Of a stretch of DNA of 6,208 bases, positions 6,101 through 6,208 are shown in pieces. This DNA is from WHSM01 sp050701635. GTDB lineage: Bacteria > Actinomycetota > Actinomycetes > Mycobacteriales > Micromonosporaceae. Made by a program: the position numbers and the translations under genes. The first letter of the stretch is position 1. Each line of letters begins with the position of its first letter. Location: positions 1 to 6,208 of the forward strand of contig JBOGDF010000325.1 of assembly GCA_050701635.1 (NCBI GenBank), written 5' to 3'. The notes below the pieces were generated by a model that made no database searches, was not told the origin of the DNA, and was given only the letters and a program-made list of their open reading frames with translations.

Positions 6101-6140
6101 GGCGACAGCCGGACCTACGAATGTGGGTTCGGCTGTCGTT
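6101..6140. terminator. 16-pair hairpin between tRNA-Arg and the transposase gene
   Basis: CGACAGCCG (6103-6111) pairs perfectly with CGGCTGTCG (6130-6138). A G-T pair (6112/6129) continues it, and ACCTAC (6113-6118) pairs with GTGGGT (6123-6128) around the loop GAAT. Two further G-T pairs could extend the base to 6101/6140. On the plus strand it is followed by CATTTC, a G-run and GTTTTC, so it can serve as a terminator for the tRNA transcript. It also sits directly after the transposase stop on the minus strand. It may instead be a subterminal inverted repeat of the IS. Confidence 0.6.
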
Positions 6141-6208
6141 CATTTCGGGGGTTTTCTGGTGGGTCCTTTGGGTGCTGCGGTGGGCTGGTAGTCGCGGTTG
6201 GGGTCGAG
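6140..6208 (-). CDS. Transposase C-terminus, IS481-like (partial; 5' part outside the window)
   Basis: On the minus strand an open frame enters from the right edge and stops at TGA (6142-6140), leaving 22 codons. The peptide begins LDPNRDYQPTAAPKGP and ends in a basic TRKPPK tail. This closely resembles the conserved C-terminal signature of actinobacterial IS481-family DDE transposases (a Leu-Asp-Pro-x-Arg-x-Tyr-Gln pattern followed by a Pro/Lys/Arg tail), which I recognise from memory. The DDE catalytic core would lie beyond the window. Codon use differs from the chromosomal genes here: three AAA lysines and an AGA arginine occur in the last nine codons, where the neighbouring genes prefer AAG and CGN, in keeping with foreign origin. 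The family call rests on one short motif, so an IS3-like or other rve-integrase transposase is possible. Confidence 0.65.
   Translation of the reverse strand, partial: LDPNRDYQPTAAPKGPTRKPPK

Larger units (their letters stand above)
6082..6208 (-). mobile_element. End of a probable IS481-type insertion sequence (partial, continues to the right)
   Basis: Just beyond tRNA-Arg the sequence changes character. TGTGATGTC starts at 6082, and GATGTC-TCAG-GACATC (6085-6100) is a 6-bp palindrome. A long hairpin follows at 6101-6140, then the transposase tail on the minus strand. An IS end close behind a transposase stop codon, starting with TG, is the expected layout for an IS481-like element. The exact boundary at 6082 is inferred from the palindrome and the TG start, since the other end and the target duplication are outside the window. 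Confidence 0.55.

Noticed and set aside
1..6208. A CRISPR array, phage genes or a larger integrative element.
   Set aside because: No regularly spaced direct repeats and no integrase, phage or conjugation motifs are seen. The only mobile trace is the transposase tail at the right edge.

Overview
The window is high-GC actinobacterial chromosomal DNA. The dense GC-rich codon use, the frequent CGTACC/GTAC words, the argS-lysA-hom gene order and the paired DUF3105/DUF305 membrane proteins fit an actinomycete. Micromonosporaceae is my best guess, but that placement is inference.

Left two thirds (1-4172, minus strand): a compact biosynthetic and translation operon reads argS (arginyl-tRNA synthetase, GTG start at 4172), then lysA (diaminopimelate decarboxylase), then hom (homoserine dehydrogenase, running off the left edge). 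The gaps are 3 and 8 bases, so co-transcription and translational coupling are very likely. LysA makes lysine from meso-diaminopimelate. Hom opens the threonine/methionine branch of the same aspartate pathway. ArgS charges tRNA-Arg.

Middle (4173-4315): a divergent intergenic region with a possible promoter on each strand, a small nested inverted repeat and a Met-Arg-stop minimal ORF. The start of argS lies about 7 bases after a TAnnnT hexamer, so its mRNA may be leaderless.

Right third (4316-5945, plus strand): two overlapping genes for membrane-anchored, extracytoplasmic proteins. The first is a DUF3105 protein with an acidic block followed by a basic block on its cytoplasmic side. The second is a DUF305 protein, a predicted four-helix bundle with His-His motifs. 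Their conserved His/Cys residues suggest metal handling at the envelope, which is unproven. An imperfect GC-rich hairpin follows.

Right edge (6006-6208): a complete tRNA-Arg(CCG) gene. Five bases past its last nucleotide begins what looks like the end of an insertion sequence. It shows a 6-bp palindrome, a 16-pair hairpin and, on the minus strand, the last 22 codons of an IS481-type transposase. Most of the window is conserved housekeeping sequence. The points of most interest are the tRNA/IS junction and the DUF3105-DUF305 pair.
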